From Paenibacillus qinlingensis (lineage in GTDB: Bacteria > Bacillota > Bacilli > Paenibacillales > NBRC-103111): DNA of 64,000 bases. The DNA lies in the NCBI RefSeq assembly GCF_013204845.1, contig NZ_JABMKY010000022.1, positions 62,001-126,000 of the forward strand. The letters run 5' to 3'. Below, in pieces: positions 26,254 to 36,318 of this stretch (positions are counted from its first letter, which is position 1; each line of letters starts with the position of its first letter). Under the pieces are notes generated by a model. It saw only the letters and a list, made by a program, of their open reading frames with translations. It had not been told where the DNA came from and ran no database searches. The position numbers and the translations under genes were made by a program.

Positions 26254-27293
26254 TAGACGTCAGCTCCTTGGAACGTAACTACACGCTCGCCTTCAGTAAC
26301 AACACCTAAACGGTAAGCTTTCTCGCCTTGCGCTTCCGCTGCAGCAATGGCTTTCTCAGCATCGTCAGCCGCTACAATGACAACCATCCCGATTCCCATG
26401 TTGAACGTGCGGAACATATCATTGTTCGTGATGTTGCCTACACGCTGCATCAAGGAGAAAATCGGAAGGATCGGCCATGATCCGTATTGGATATCCACGT
26501 TTACGCCATCTGGCAGAACGCGCGGGATATTTTCGATGAAACCGCCGCCTGTGATATGCGCCATACCTTTGATCGCTACGTCTTCCAACATAGCTAGGAC
26601 AGGCTTCACATACAGCTTCGTTGGTTCAAGCAACACGTTACCAAGCTTATCGCCAAGCTCTTCTACATGCCCTTGAAGGGTATAACCGTTATCTTCAAGC
26701 AAAAGCTTACGCACAAGCGAGAACCCGTTACTGTGCACACCGCTTGAAGCTAGCCCTAGCACGACATCTCCAGGACGGATCGTTGTTCCGTCGATAATCT
26801 TTTTCTTGTCGACGATTCCAACCGTAAAGCCAGCAATGTCATACTCCCCTTCAGCATACATGCCCGGCATTTCCGCCGTTTCACCACCGATTAGTGAGCA
26901 ACCTGATTGCGCACAACCGTCGGCGATCCCTTTAATAATCGCTTCAATTTTCTCTGGAATGACTTTGTCACAAGCGAGATAGTCGAGGAAAAACAATGGC
27001 TCTGCGCCTTGAACGATAATATCGTTCACACACATGGCAACCGCGTCGATCCCAATCGTATCATGCTTATCCATGGCAAAAGCAATCTTCAGCTTCGTGC
27101 CCACGCCGTCCGTACCCGATACGAGTACAGGCTCCTCATACTTGTCTTTGTTCAAGCTGAACAGCCCGCCGAAGCCACCGAGATCTGTTAACACTTCAGG
27201 ACGGAATGTCCGTTTAACGTGCTTTTTCATCCGTTCTACTGCTTCGTTCCCCGCCGCGATATCGACGCCAGCCTTTTTATAAGCATCCGACAC
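26253..27293 (-). CDS. purM: Phosphoribosylformylglycinamidine cyclo-ligase
   Basis: A 346-residue AIR synthetase of the PurM/ThiL ATPase fold. It closes the imidazole ring of FGAM with ATP. Key blocks are DGVGTKLKIA, GIDAVAMCVNDI, GGETAEMPGMY, SSGVHSNGFSLVR, HITGGGFIENIPR and FNMGIGMV. It lies 69 bp behind purF and overlaps purN by one base. Confidence 0.97.
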   Translation of the reverse strand: MSDAYKKAGVDIAAGNEAVERMKKHVKRTFRPEVLTDLGGFGGLFSLNKDKYEEPVLVSGTDGVGTKLKIAFAMDKHDTIGIDAVAMCVNDIIVQGAEPLFFLDYLACDKVIPEKIEAIIKGIADGCAQSGCSLIGGETAEMPGMYAEGEYDIAGFTVGIVDKKKIIDGTTIRPGDVVLGLASSGVHSNGFSLVRKLLLEDNGYTLQGHVEELGDKLGNVLLEPTKLYVKPVLAMLEDVAIKGMAHITGGGFIENIPRVLPDGVNVDIQYGSWPILPIFSLMQRVGNITNNDMFRTFNMGIGMVVIVAADDAEKAIAAAEAQGEKAYRLGVVTEGERVVTFQGADV

Positions 27294-27362
27294 TGACCAA
27301 CACTCCTTAGTTTGTCTATATATGGGGGAGGTCGTTAGACCCCCGTTTTCTCTCTTTTGCTG

Positions 27363-28895
27363 TTAATCACAAGCACAGCCAACCTTCGTCACATCAACGA
27401 TTTCCGTTGGGTAGCTGTTGTCGAAGCAAGCTGTACAATATCCGCTTGCTTTCCCTGCGGAACCTTGACCGATTGAATCCAACAATCCATCTTTCGTTAA
27501 AAAATGAAGCGAATCCGCGTTGATTGCCTTGCGAATTTCCTCGATCGAATTCATCGCCGCGATAAGCTCTTTGCGGTCCGGTGTATCAATCCCGTAGTAA
27601 CAAGGGTTCATAAAAGGCGGCGAAGAAATCCGCACGTGAACTTCCGTTGCTCCTGCTTCACGAAGCAGGTTGACGATGCGTAAGGACGTTGTCCCACGAA
27701 CGATGGAGTCATCGATCATCACGACACGCTTGCCTTCGACCACTTTCCGAACGGCGCTCAGTTTCATTTTGACACCTTGCTCACGAAGCTCTTGGCTTGG
27801 AATGATGAACGTCCGGCCTGTGTAGCGGTTCTTGATCAGACCCAACTCATAAGGAATTCCCGTTTGTTCCGCAAAGCCAATCGCAGCTGAAATACTGGAA
27901 TCCGGCACGCCGGTTACAATGTCCGCATCCACGAAGGCTTCCATCGCCAAGCGTTTACCCATCCGTTTACGAGCGGAGTGAATATTGACCGTGTCGATGT
28001 CGCTGTCTGGACGAGCAAAGTAGATGTATTCCATCGCACAAATCGCGCGCTTGCCGCCTTCTGTAAACTGCTCGGAACGGAAGCCGTCACGATCAATTAC
28101 AATGATCTCCCCAGGCTGTACATCACGGAAATAGGTTGCCCCAACCGCATCAAATGCACATGTCTCGGACGCGAATAAGTAAGCATCTCCGAGTCGGCCG
28201 ATCATGAACGGACGTAAGCCGTTCGGATCAAGCGCAGCAATCAATTTATCTTTCGTAATAATAAGGAATGCAAAGCCGCCGATGACTTGATTCATCGCAT
28301 CTTTCACAGCGTCAACGATATCATCATGCTCGGAACGAGCAATCAGATGCGCCATAACCTCAGTATCACTTGTTGTTTGGAAAATGGAACCCTTACGCTC
28401 CAGCTCACGTTTGATAATGTTGGCATTATCAAGGTTCCCGTTCGTCGCAATCGCTAGATCGCCCTCACGGTATTTGAACACGAGCGGCTGTGCATTCGCC
28501 AACTTGCTTTCGCCTGCTGTTGAGTAACGAACATGAGCGATAGCCGTTGAACCCGTAAGTGGATGCAAATTATCATTTGTAAAAACTTCCTTCGCAAGTC
28601 CCATGCCACGGTAATAATTAAATTTGCCTTCATCCACTGTACAAATGCCGGCACTTTCCTGTCCACGATGCTGAAGAGCATGCAATCCGTAATAACACAG
28701 GGAGGAAGCGTCGGGATGACCGTACACCCCGAACACCCCGCACTCTTCGTTCAGCTTATCGAACAATCCGCCTTGGCCGCCAATACCTTCGTTGTAATAG
28801 TCACCTGTCCAAAGCTCATGCTGACCATTCGCAAGTTGTTCCAATGGTGCAACAGGAAGCTTCAGGGCCTTGGATTGTTTCACGCCATTAGACAT
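27363..28895 (-). CDS. purF: Amidophosphoribosyltransferase
   Basis: The 510-residue first committed enzyme of purine synthesis, transferring glutamine amide nitrogen to PRPP. It has a long propeptide that must be removed to expose the catalytic Cys in NEECGVFGVYGH. Other marks are GLHALQHRGQESAG, the PRPP loop VVMIDDSIVRGTTS, and C-terminal Cys residues (GYCTACFDNSYP and VGCACD) that with upstream Cys bind the [4Fe-4S] cluster of Bacillus-type PurF. It overlaps the purL 3' end by 16 bp. Confidence 0.97.
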   Translation of the reverse strand: MSNGVKQSKALKLPVAPLEQLANGQHELWTGDYYNEGIGGQGGLFDKLNEECGVFGVYGHPDASSLCYYGLHALQHRGQESAGICTVDEGKFNYYRGMGLAKEVFTNDNLHPLTGSTAIAHVRYSTAGESKLANAQPLVFKYREGDLAIATNGNLDNANIIKRELERKGSIFQTTSDTEVMAHLIARSEHDDIVDAVKDAMNQVIGGFAFLIITKDKLIAALDPNGLRPFMIGRLGDAYLFASETCAFDAVGATYFRDVQPGEIIVIDRDGFRSEQFTEGGKRAICAMEYIYFARPDSDIDTVNIHSARKRMGKRLAMEAFVDADIVTGVPDSSISAAIGFAEQTGIPYELGLIKNRYTGRTFIIPSQELREQGVKMKLSAVRKVVEGKRVVMIDDSIVRGTTSLRIVNLLREAGATEVHVRISSPPFMNPCYYGIDTPDRKELIAAMNSIEEIRKAINADSLHFLTKDGLLDSIGQGSAGKASGYCTACFDNSYPTEIVDVTKVGCACD

Positions 28896-31123
28896 GGAAT
28901 CGCATCCTTCCAGACTTTCGCCAGCTCGTTTACAGGAGACTGGAGACGCTGTTCGTCATTGATTTTCACAGTGAGGTAAGAACCTGTTACTTTTCCGATT
29001 TCTTGATAAGGTACACCTTGGGAAGCGATCCAATGCTTAAGGGCATCGGCTTTGTCTGGTGTAGCGCTAAGTACGATACGTGATTGCGATTCACTGAACA
29101 ATGCGAAATCTGGACGAAGATCGGACGCTACATTAACTTCTGCGCCGATGTTTCCGCTAATACAGCTTTCTGCAAGTGCTACAGCCAATCCGCCTTCAGA
29201 CAAGTCATGCGCAGATGCAACAAGACCTTCTTGAATCGCTTTGAGTACTGCGTTTTGCAGGCGTTTTTCAGTTGCCAAGTCCAACTCAGGAGGACGGCCT
29301 TCGGTTACACCGTGAATCACATATTGGAATTCACTGCCGCCGAGCTCAGCTTTCGTCTCGCCTAGCAGGATAATGATGTCGCCTTCGTTTTTGAAATTCT
29401 GTGTCGTGATGTGATCGATGTCATGAACAAGTCCAACCATCCCGATAACTGGTGTAGGGTAGATCGCGCCTTTGGCGTTCTCGTTGTAAAGAGAAACGTT
29501 ACCGCCGATAACCGGCGTATCCAAGAAGCGGCAAGCTTCTGCCATACCGTCAGTGGATTTCTCCAACTGCCAGAATATTTCTGGCTTGTCCGGGGAACCG
29601 AAATTCAGGTTGTCTGTCACAGCAAGCGGCTCAGCACCGGAACAAACAACGTTACGCGCTGCTTCGGATACGGCGATACGTCCGCCCACTTCTGGATCCA
29701 AGTACACGTAGCGTCCGTTACAGTCCGTTGTCATCGCAAGACCTTTGCGCGTGCCGCGGATTGTTACTACTGCTGCGTCTGAACCTGGACGCACAGCTGT
29801 TTCTGTACGAACCATGTAGTCATATTGGTTGTAAACCCACTCTTTGCTCGCTACCGTCGGGGATGCGAGTACGGATTTCAGCGCTTCCGTCAACTTCGTT
29901 ACCTCTGGGTAACGCGTTGTGTCAATCGCTGCGCTTGCTTCATAATAAGCCGGCACTTTGCTTGGCTTATTGTAAACTGGGCACTCGTCAACGAGTGCGC
30001 CTACAGGCATGTTCGCCACGACTTCACCGTGGTGGATTAGCTTCAAGAAGCCGTCGTCAGTAACTTTACCGACTTTCGCACAGTGCAAGCCCCAACGTTC
30101 GAAGATGCCCTTAGCTTGCGCCTCATCCTTCGGCTCAACAACGAATAGCATACGCTCTTGGGACTCAGACAACATCATTTCATACGCTGTCATGCCTTCT
30201 TCACGTTGTGGAACTTCATCCAGGTACAACTCCATGCCGTTACCTGCTTTACTTGCCATCTCAGCGGAGGAACAAGTAAGTCCCGCTGCACCCATATCTT
30301 GAATTCCAAGCACGATGCCGGAATCGATTAACTCTAAACAAGCTTCTAGCACTAGCTTTTCCATGAACGGATCGCCAACTTGTACCGCTGGACGCTTCGC
30401 TTCGGATTCAGCTGTCAATTCCTCGGATGCGAATGTCGCACCGTGGATACCGTCGCGGCCTGTTGCTGGGCCTACGTAGAAGACTGGGTTGCCAACACCT
30501 TTGGCAACACCGCGTTGGATCATGTCGTGGTCGATAAGACCCACGCACATTGCGTTAACAAGCGGGTTTCCTTCGTAACTCTCGTCGAACATCACTTCGC
30601 CGCCAACTGTCGGAATCCCGATACAGTTACCGTATCCAGCGATACCGGAAACAACGTGCTCGAACAAGTACTTCACGCGGTCATTTTCCAATTTACCGAA
30701 ACGCAAGGAGTTAAGTAGAGCAACTGGTCGTGCACCCATGGAGAAAATATCACGAATAATACCGCCCACACCTGTCGCTGCGCCTTGGTAAGGCTCGATA
30801 GCGGAAGGGTGGTTATGACTTTCGATTTTGAAAACAACCGCTTGGTTGTCCCCGATATCTACAATCCCTGCACCTTCACCAGGTCCCATGAGAACGCGAG
30901 GTCCTGTAACTGGGAATTTGCGAAGAACAGGTTTGGAATTTTTGTAAGAACAATGCTCGGACCACATTACGCTGAATACGCCGATTTCTACATAGTTCGG
31001 AGTACGTCCAAGGAAACCACAAATCTTAGCAAACTCCTCGTCGGTTACGCCCATTTGCTTGTAAATCTTCTGTTCCGCGATTTGTTCCGGAGATGGTTCC
31101 TTAGCGGATAGCTGCTGCGTCAT
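28880..31123 (-). CDS. purL: FGAM synthase large subunit
   Basis: A 747-residue PurL of the small, Bacillus type that needs PurS and PurQ. It converts FGAR to FGAM with ATP and ammonia. Visible are EHCSYKNSKPVLR, GPGEGAGIVDIGDNQAVVFK, GGIIRDIFSMGARP, the repeated PurM-like half with GNVSLYNE, and SAHDLSEGGLAVALAE. I chose ATG 31123 (GGAGGG upstream); it overlaps purQ by 23 bp. Together with PurQ and PurS it forms the FGAM synthase complex. Confidence 0.97.
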   Translation of the reverse strand: MTQQLSAKEPSPEQIAEQKIYKQMGVTDEEFAKICGFLGRTPNYVEIGVFSVMWSEHCSYKNSKPVLRKFPVTGPRVLMGPGEGAGIVDIGDNQAVVFKIESHNHPSAIEPYQGAATGVGGIIRDIFSMGARPVALLNSLRFGKLENDRVKYLFEHVVSGIAGYGNCIGIPTVGGEVMFDESYEGNPLVNAMCVGLIDHDMIQRGVAKGVGNPVFYVGPATGRDGIHGATFASEELTAESEAKRPAVQVGDPFMEKLVLEACLELIDSGIVLGIQDMGAAGLTCSSAEMASKAGNGMELYLDEVPQREEGMTAYEMMLSESQERMLFVVEPKDEAQAKGIFERWGLHCAKVGKVTDDGFLKLIHHGEVVANMPVGALVDECPVYNKPSKVPAYYEASAAIDTTRYPEVTKLTEALKSVLASPTVASKEWVYNQYDYMVRTETAVRPGSDAAVVTIRGTRKGLAMTTDCNGRYVYLDPEVGGRIAVSEAARNVVCSGAEPLAVTDNLNFGSPDKPEIFWQLEKSTDGMAEACRFLDTPVIGGNVSLYNENAKGAIYPTPVIGMVGLVHDIDHITTQNFKNEGDIIILLGETKAELGGSEFQYVIHGVTEGRPPELDLATEKRLQNAVLKAIQEGLVASAHDLSEGGLAVALAESCISGNIGAEVNVASDLRPDFALFSESQSRIVLSATPDKADALKHWIASQGVPYQEIGKVTGSYLTVKINDEQRLQSPVNELAKVWKDAIPCLMA

Positions 31124-31796
31124 GTTTTTCCCTCCAAGCACTTAGAATTGATGTGAACATTTTCTTACCGTCTGCGGAGCCTAGAATCTCATGAATGGCG
31201 CGCTCTGGATGGGGCATCATACCCACTACGTTCCCTGCTTTGTTGCTGATTCCTGCGATATCATCAAGTGATCCGTTCGGGTTGTTGCCCGCTTCATAAC
31301 GGAACACGATTTGGTTGTTTTCTTGCAATTCTTTTAGTGTAGCATCGTCACAGTAGTAGTTGCCTTCACCGTGAGCGATCGGAATGTTGATCAATTCACC
31401 TTCGGCATAATCACGTGTGAACGCCGTTGTGTTGTTTTCAACTTTCAGAACCGCTTGGTGACAGCGGAATTTCATGCCGTTATTGCGAAGCAATGCGCCT
31501 GGCAATAAGCGAGCTTCCGTCAACACTTGGAATCCGTTACAAATACCTAGAATGTATTTGCCTTCTTCCGCAGCTTTCACGACAGCTTTCATTACGTTTG
31601 TGAACTGAGCAATTGCTCCACAACGCAGGTAATCCCCGTAAGAGAATCCTCCTGGTACTAGGATACAATCGTATTTGGACAAGTCACCGTCCGTATGCCA
31701 TACATAGTCAACAGGTTGACCAATTGTGTCTTCAATCGCTTTGTACAAGTCGATATCGCAATTCGATCCCGGGAACACAAGAACCGCAAAATTCAT
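31101..31796 (-). CDS. purQ: FGAM synthase glutaminase subunit
   Basis: A 231-residue class I glutamine amidotransferase that releases ammonia for PurL. The catalytic Cys is in ILGICNGFQVL and the His/Glu pair in MPHPERAIHE; the start is MNFAVLVFPGSNCDID. It lies 36 bp after purS and overlaps purL. Confidence 0.97.
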   Translation of the reverse strand: MNFAVLVFPGSNCDIDLYKAIEDTIGQPVDYVWHTDGDLSKYDCILVPGGFSYGDYLRCGAIAQFTNVMKAVVKAAEEGKYILGICNGFQVLTEARLLPGALLRNNGMKFRCHQAVLKVENNTTAFTRDYAEGELINIPIAHGEGNYYCDDATLKELQENNQIVFRYEAGNNPNGSLDDIAGISNKAGNVVGMMPHPERAIHEILGSADGKKMFTSILSAWREKHDAAAIR

Positions 31797-31832
31797 GGTT
31801 TTTCCTCCTAAAAGTTGTGCGTTAATGGTTGA

Positions 31833-32072
31833 TTACACCAATTCGTAACGGTAGTCTTCGATAACTGTGTTTGCTAGTAACTTCTCGCACATTGCTTTCA
31901 CGCGTGCTTCTGCTTCTGCTCTGTCTGTTGTACCAAGTTCAAGCTCCAAGTATTTACCGATGCGCACTTTGCCAACTTCTTCGAAGCCCATGGAGTGAAG
32001 TGCTCCTTGTACTGCCGTTCCTTGCACGTCCAATACGTTCTGTTTAATCGTTACATAGACTGTTGCTTTCAT
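31833..32072 (-). CDS. purS: FGAM synthase subunit PurS
   Basis: A 79-residue protein that bridges PurQ and PurL and helps ammonia pass between them. It has the typical VTIKQNVLDVQGTAVQGAL and VRIGKYLELEL strands. It lies 26 bp downstream of purC. The size matches the family. Confidence 0.95.
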   Translation of the reverse strand: MKATVYVTIKQNVLDVQGTAVQGALHSMGFEEVGKVRIGKYLELELGTTDRAEAEARVKAMCEKLLANTVIEDYRYELV

Positions 32073-32098
32073 CGTGAAATCGCTCCTCAGCGTTATTT

Positions 32099-33004
32099 TT
32101 AATCAACCAAGCGGTGCAAAATTTCTTTATATCGGTTCGAAGTCTCTTCCACAACAGAGGCTGGAAGCTCGTCCGGTTCACTATTTTTATCCCAACCTGA
32201 TCCCGCTAAGTACGTGCGAACAGGCTCTTTGTCCATGGAATCGATCTCGACATCCAAGGCGTATTTATCTTGTGACCAGTAACGGGAAGAATCCGGCGTA
32301 AAGATCTCATCAATAATAATAAGTTCACCCGCATAAAAACCGAATTCAAACTTCGTATCGGCCAAAATGATGCCTTTTTGCTCGCAGATGCTATGCGCCA
32401 ACGTGTACAGCATAATGCTGCGCTCTTGCAGAGCATACGTCAGCTCTTCGCCAACAAGCTCGATCATTTGTTCAATAGAAATATCCTCATCGTGACCCAC
32501 ATCGTTTTTCGCTGCAGGTGTGAAAATCGGATCGTTCAAACGCTCGTTCTTGCGCAATCCTTCAGGCAATTTGCGGCCATTGATTTCGCCAGTACTTGCG
32601 TACTGTCTCCAGCCATTCCCCGTAATGTAGCCGCGTACCACGCACTCGATGGAGATACGCTCTGCCTTTTTCGCCACGATGATACGCTCTTTCAAAAGCT
32701 CCCGATCCGCTGCACTTGGAATAATGGCATGAAGCTTCTCAACATCTGTATGAATGATGTGATTGTTCATATAACCGCTAGTAATGCCGAACCAGTACTT
32801 GCTCAGGGCATTGAGTACATACCCTTTATCTGGAACGCCAGGCTTCAAAATGTAATCAAAAGCCGAAATCCGATCCGTTACCACGATCAAAAAACTATCG
32901 CCAAGATCATACAACTCACGTACTTTGCCTTTGTGCACCAGAGGCGCATTAATCATTTCCTCAGCTGTATCTACGATCACGCTTGCGTTTGCCACGAATT
33001 CCAC
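32099..33004 (-). CDS. purC: SAICAR synthetase
   Basis: A 301-residue enzyme that joins aspartate to CAIR with ATP. It is longer than the roughly 240-residue Bacillus PurC and closer to the longer bacterial and yeast type. Blocks: HKGKVRELYDLGD, TDRISAFDYIL, VVRGYITGNGWRQY, ILADTKFEFG and IIDEIFTPDSSRYW. It starts at GTG 33004 behind AAGGGGAAAGGG, or at a second GTG 9 nt further on. 40 bp behind purB. Confidence 0.94.
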   Translation of the reverse strand: MEFVANASVIVDTAEEMINAPLVHKGKVRELYDLGDSFLIVVTDRISAFDYILKPGVPDKGYVLNALSKYWFGITSGYMNNHIIHTDVEKLHAIIPSAADRELLKERIIVAKKAERISIECVVRGYITGNGWRQYASTGEINGRKLPEGLRKNERLNDPIFTPAAKNDVGHDEDISIEQMIELVGEELTYALQERSIMLYTLAHSICEQKGIILADTKFEFGFYAGELIIIDEIFTPDSSRYWSQDKYALDVEIDSMDKEPVRTYLAGSGWDKNSEPDELPASVVEETSNRYKEILHRLVD

Positions 33005-33044
33005 ACCCTTTCCCCTTCAAATCTATCTGTTCGTTCACTAACTT

Positions 33045-34340
33045 CTAGTTCAAACCAAGACGGTCAAAGATCGTGCTTACATGTTTCAAATGCCAGCTTG
33101 GATCGAAGCAATCTGCGATTTCTTCTGGGCTTAACACCTCGGTGATCACCGATGCATTCTCAACGATTTCGCGGAAGGAGCGTTGCTCTTCCCATGCTTG
33201 CATCGCTCTCGGCTGTACGGTATCGTACGCTTGCTCACGAGCAAAGCCTTTGTCGATCAGCTTCGTCATGACGCGGCCGGAGAATGGAACATCGTACGTG
33301 CTGCGCATGTTGCGTTTCATGTTCTCTGGGAACACTGTCAGGTTCTTGATGATGTTACCCAGACGGTTCAACATGTAGTTCAACAACTGTGTTGCATCCG
33401 GTAAAATAATACGCTCTACGGAGGAGTGCGAAATGTCGCGCTCATGCCAAAGCGTTACGTTCTCGTAAGCCGACACCATGTGTCCACGAATTACGCGAGA
33501 TAGACCGGAAATGCTTTCGCAACCGATTGGGTTACGTTTGTGCGGCATTGCGGAGGAGCCTTTTTGACCCTTAGCAAACGGCTCTTCAACTTCGCGGAAC
33601 TCACTCTTTTGAAGTGCGCGAATTTCCGTAGCAAATTTATCAAGGGATGTTGCTACTAGTGCCAATGTAGCCATGTATTCAGCGTGACGGTCACGTTGCA
33701 ATGTTTGTGTGGAGATTGGCGCTGCTTTTGTTCCAAGCTTGCCACATACATACTCTTCAACGAACGGATCGATGTTTGCATATGTTCCTACTGCTCCAGA
33801 GATTTTACCGAATTGCACGCCATCAGCGGCAAAGCGGAAACGCTCCAGGTTACGCTTCATTTCCTCGTACCATAGCGCCATTTTCAAACCAAACGTCGTT
33901 GGCTCTGCATGAACACCATGCGTTCTACCCATCATCGCTGTATCTCTATGCTCAATCGCTTTATTGCGAAGGATTTCGATGAAGTTCTGGATGTCTTTGT
34001 CCAAAATTTCGTTCGCTTGACGCAGCAAGTAACCAAGTGCTGTATCTACAACGTCCGTTGATGTTAAGCCGTAGTGAACCCATTTACGCTCAGGCCCTAA
34101 TGTCTCGGAAACCGCTCTTGTGAAGGCGATCACGTCATGACGCGTCTCTTGCTCGATTTCATAAATACGATCGATGTTAAAGCTTGCTTTTTCGCGCAAT
34201 ACTTTTACATCTTCTTTCGGAATAACACCTAGCTCTGACCAAGCTTCGCAAGAAAGAATTTCAACTTCCAACCAAGCGTTAAATTTATTTTCTTCTGTCC
34301 AAATGCGTGCCATTTCAGGGCGTGTATAACGTTCAATCAT
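33045..34340 (-). CDS. purB: Adenylosuccinate lyase
   Basis: A 431-residue fumarase-superfamily enzyme acting twice in the pathway, on SAICAR and on adenylosuccinate, releasing fumarate each time. It shows RYTRPEMARIW, YGLTSTDVVDTA, GRTHGVHAEPTTFG and the superfamily signature SSAMPHKRNPIGCE. Placed between purK and purC in the Bacillus order. Confidence 0.97.
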   Translation of the reverse strand: MIERYTRPEMARIWTEENKFNAWLEVEILSCEAWSELGVIPKEDVKVLREKASFNIDRIYEIEQETRHDVIAFTRAVSETLGPERKWVHYGLTSTDVVDTALGYLLRQANEILDKDIQNFIEILRNKAIEHRDTAMMGRTHGVHAEPTTFGLKMALWYEEMKRNLERFRFAADGVQFGKISGAVGTYANIDPFVEEYVCGKLGTKAAPISTQTLQRDRHAEYMATLALVATSLDKFATEIRALQKSEFREVEEPFAKGQKGSSAMPHKRNPIGCESISGLSRVIRGHMVSAYENVTLWHERDISHSSVERIILPDATQLLNYMLNRLGNIIKNLTVFPENMKRNMRSTYDVPFSGRVMTKLIDKGFAREQAYDTVQPRAMQAWEEQRSFREIVENASVITEVLSPEEIADCFDPSWHLKHVSTIFDRLGLN

Positions 34341-34366
34341 GTTTCCGTTCCTCCAATGAGTTTCAT

Positions 34367-35539
34367 TTACTTACTTTCCCAAATGCCTGTCTGTTCTATC
34401 CAAGTCAATGCTTTCTCAACATCATCTGTTAAAAGGTTGATATGACCCATCTTGCGTTTCACTTTCGCCTCTTTCTTGCCGTACAAATGAAGTTTGGCAG
34501 AGACGCCTAATGCTTCATTTTCTAAGAAGCCCGGCTCAGCAAGTTGATCATGCAGCGGCGCAATGTGCTCACCTAGCAAGTTGACCATGACCACAGGTGT
34601 AATCAGTTCTGTTGAACCTAGCGGCAAATTGCAGATTGCGCGTACGTGCTGCTCGAACTGAGAAGTCCGGCAAGCTTCCATCGTATAGTGGCCGGAATTG
34701 TGAGGGCGCGGCGCCAACTCATTGACGTATAACTGGCCATCCTTCGTCAGGAATAGCTCAACCGCGATCAACCCAATCACACCGAGCGACTCCGCGATGC
34801 GAATCGCGAGTTCTTCGGCTGCCTTCTGCACGGGCACAGGAATACGTGCCGGCACGATGGATTCGTGCAGAATATTATGTACATGTATATTTTCAGCAGC
34901 AGGAAATGCCTTTACCTCGCCGCGTGGACTTCTAGCTGCAATAACGGATAATTCCTTGTCAAAATGAATGAATTGTTCGAGAACCAGCTCGGTTTTGGCC
35001 CGGCTTAAGGTTTCATAAGCTTCGGCGACCTCATCTAAGGAGCGAAGCACCCATTGCCCTTTGCCGTCATAACCGCCTGTAGCGGTTTTGAGTACGCATG
35101 GCGTACCGAAGCGCTCGGCTGCTTCCCGCAGCTCCGCTTCGCTTGTGATCTCTGCATAAGGCGCTACTGGAACGCCTGCCGCTTCAATCGCTCTTTTCTC
35201 GCGAAGACGGTGCTGAGTCGTGTATAAAAGTTGACTGCCTTGTGGAACATAGGACTCTTCCATCAAGATGTTGGTGACGTGTGCGTCGACGTTTTCGAAT
35301 TCGTATGTGATTACGTCCGAACGTGCGGCAAGCCTTCTGGCTGCTTCCACATCGTCGAAGTCCGCTTGAATCTGATCCGCGACTTGGCCGCAAGGTGCGT
35401 CCTCTGTCGGATCGAGCGCTACGAAGCGATATCCCATGTTGCGTCCGGCTAGCGTAAGCATGCGCCCTAATTGCCCGCCGCCAAGAATGCCGATTGTGCC
35501 TCCTGGCTGGATTACCTTACCGCTGGATACCTCGCTCAT
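34367..35539 (-). CDS. purK: N5-CAIR synthetase
   Basis: A 390-residue ATP-grasp enzyme that carboxylates AIR with bicarbonate and ATP. Features are TIGILGGGQLGRMLTLAGRN, CVLKTATGGYDGKGQWV, ELSVIAARSPRGEV and NELAPRPHNSGHYT. It overlaps purE by 4 bp (ATGA), so the two partner enzymes are translationally coupled. Confidence 0.97.
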   Translation of the reverse strand: MSEVSSGKVIQPGGTIGILGGGQLGRMLTLAGRNMGYRFVALDPTEDAPCGQVADQIQADFDDVEAARRLAARSDVITYEFENVDAHVTNILMEESYVPQGSQLLYTTQHRLREKRAIEAAGVPVAPYAEITSEAELREAAERFGTPCVLKTATGGYDGKGQWVLRSLDEVAEAYETLSRAKTELVLEQFIHFDKELSVIAARSPRGEVKAFPAAENIHVHNILHESIVPARIPVPVQKAAEELAIRIAESLGVIGLIAVELFLTKDGQLYVNELAPRPHNSGHYTMEACRTSQFEQHVRAICNLPLGSTELITPVVMVNLLGEHIAPLHDQLAEPGFLENEALGVSAKLHLYGKKEAKVKRKMGHINLLTDDVEKALTWIEQTGIWESK

Positions 35540-36021
35540 AGCTGGTCACTGCTTTCTAGCACCGTTTGCGTAATACGCGCGCGGCGTGCTTTCACTTTCG
35601 CTTGGATCTCTGGATCAAAAGCGCCCAGAATCTGCGCAGCGAGCAAGCCTGCGTTCGTAGCACCCGCATGGCCGATCGCAACTGTAGCAACCGGAATGCC
35701 GCCTGGCATTTGTACAATAGAGAGCAGAGAGTCCATACCATTCAACGTGGACGTTTTGACTGGAACACCAATAACCGGTAGCTCAGTTTTGGCAGCTACC
35801 ATTCCTGGTAAATGCGCCGCACCGCCTGCTCCAGCAATAATGACTTGTAGCCCGCGTTCGATAGCCGATGCTGCATAGTCAAACATTAGATCGGGCGTTC
35901 TATGCGCGGAGACAACCTTCTTCTCATACGCTATACCCAGTTCGTCCAACATATCACAAGCGTGCTTCATCGTTTCCCAATCCGACTGGCTTCCCATAAT
36001 TACACCAACACGTACCGTCAT
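35536..36021 (-). CDS. purE: N5-CAIR mutase
   Basis: A 161-residue class I PurE that moves the carboxylate of N5-CAIR to make CAIR. It shows VGVIMGSQSDWETM, VVSAHRTPDLM, AGAGGAAHLPGM and GHAGATNAGLLAAQIL. I placed the start at ATG 36021, with AAAGAGG 7 nt upstream; a longer frame extends into the leader without family similarity. First gene of the operon. Confidence 0.97.
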   Translation of the reverse strand: MTVRVGVIMGSQSDWETMKHACDMLDELGIAYEKKVVSAHRTPDLMFDYAASAIERGLQVIIAGAGGAAHLPGMVAAKTELPVIGVPVKTSTLNGMDSLLSIVQMPGGIPVATVAIGHAGATNAGLLAAQILGAFDPEIQAKVKARRARITQTVLESSDQL

Positions 36022-36117
36022 CACAAACCTCTTTCTGAAAGCCGACTTTTTAAAATCTTCATTTAATAATAAAAAATGCCCAGAGCTAGAATTCACGATT
36101 CTATACGCTGGACAGCA

Positions 36118-36171
36118 AAAGAACCGAATGCAAAAAGACCATCATTTCCTATGGTTCCCCTCATTCGCTTC
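36118..36171 (-). terminator. Candidate riboswitch-controlled leader terminator
   Basis: Downstream of the aptamer on the minus strand, CGAATG...CATTCG encloses a smaller ACCAT...ATGGT stem followed by CTTTTTG, and the outer stem is followed by GGTTCTTTT. This is the expected position of the expression platform. The exact alternative pairing with the aptamer 3' strand was not resolved by eye. Confidence 0.55.
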
Positions 36172-36238
36172 CTCGTAGTCCAAAAATTCATGGTTTTTGG
36201 GTAGATACTTCCAGGCCTTATTCCTGATTTTATACGAG
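36172..36238 (-). promoter_or_regulatory. Purine (guanine-type) riboswitch aptamer
   Basis: A 67-nt purine aptamer about 150 nt upstream of purE. P1 is CTCGTA/ACGAG; J1/2 TATAA; P2 with loop AATAAGG and CCTGG; J2/3 GTATCTACC; P3 CCAAAAA/TTTTTGG with 7-nt loop CCATGAA; J3/1 ACTACG. The pyrimidine after the A of J3/1 is C, the base that pairs with guanine or hypoxanthine (adenine switches have T). High guanine should close the terminator and switch off the pur operon. Confidence 0.92.
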
Positions 36239-36284
36239 TTGTTTCGACATTTTCAATTAGTGCGGCTTCATTTCCCGCTTTCCT

Positions 36285-36314
36285 AGTTTACTACCAACTA
36301 ACGTGCCATGTCAA
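36285..36314 (-). promoter_or_regulatory. pur operon promoter
   Basis: TTGACA at 36309-36314 (perfect -35) and TAAACT at 36285-36290, 18 bp apart, on the minus strand, upstream of the riboswitch. Confidence 0.75.
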
Positions 36315-36318
36315 TTTG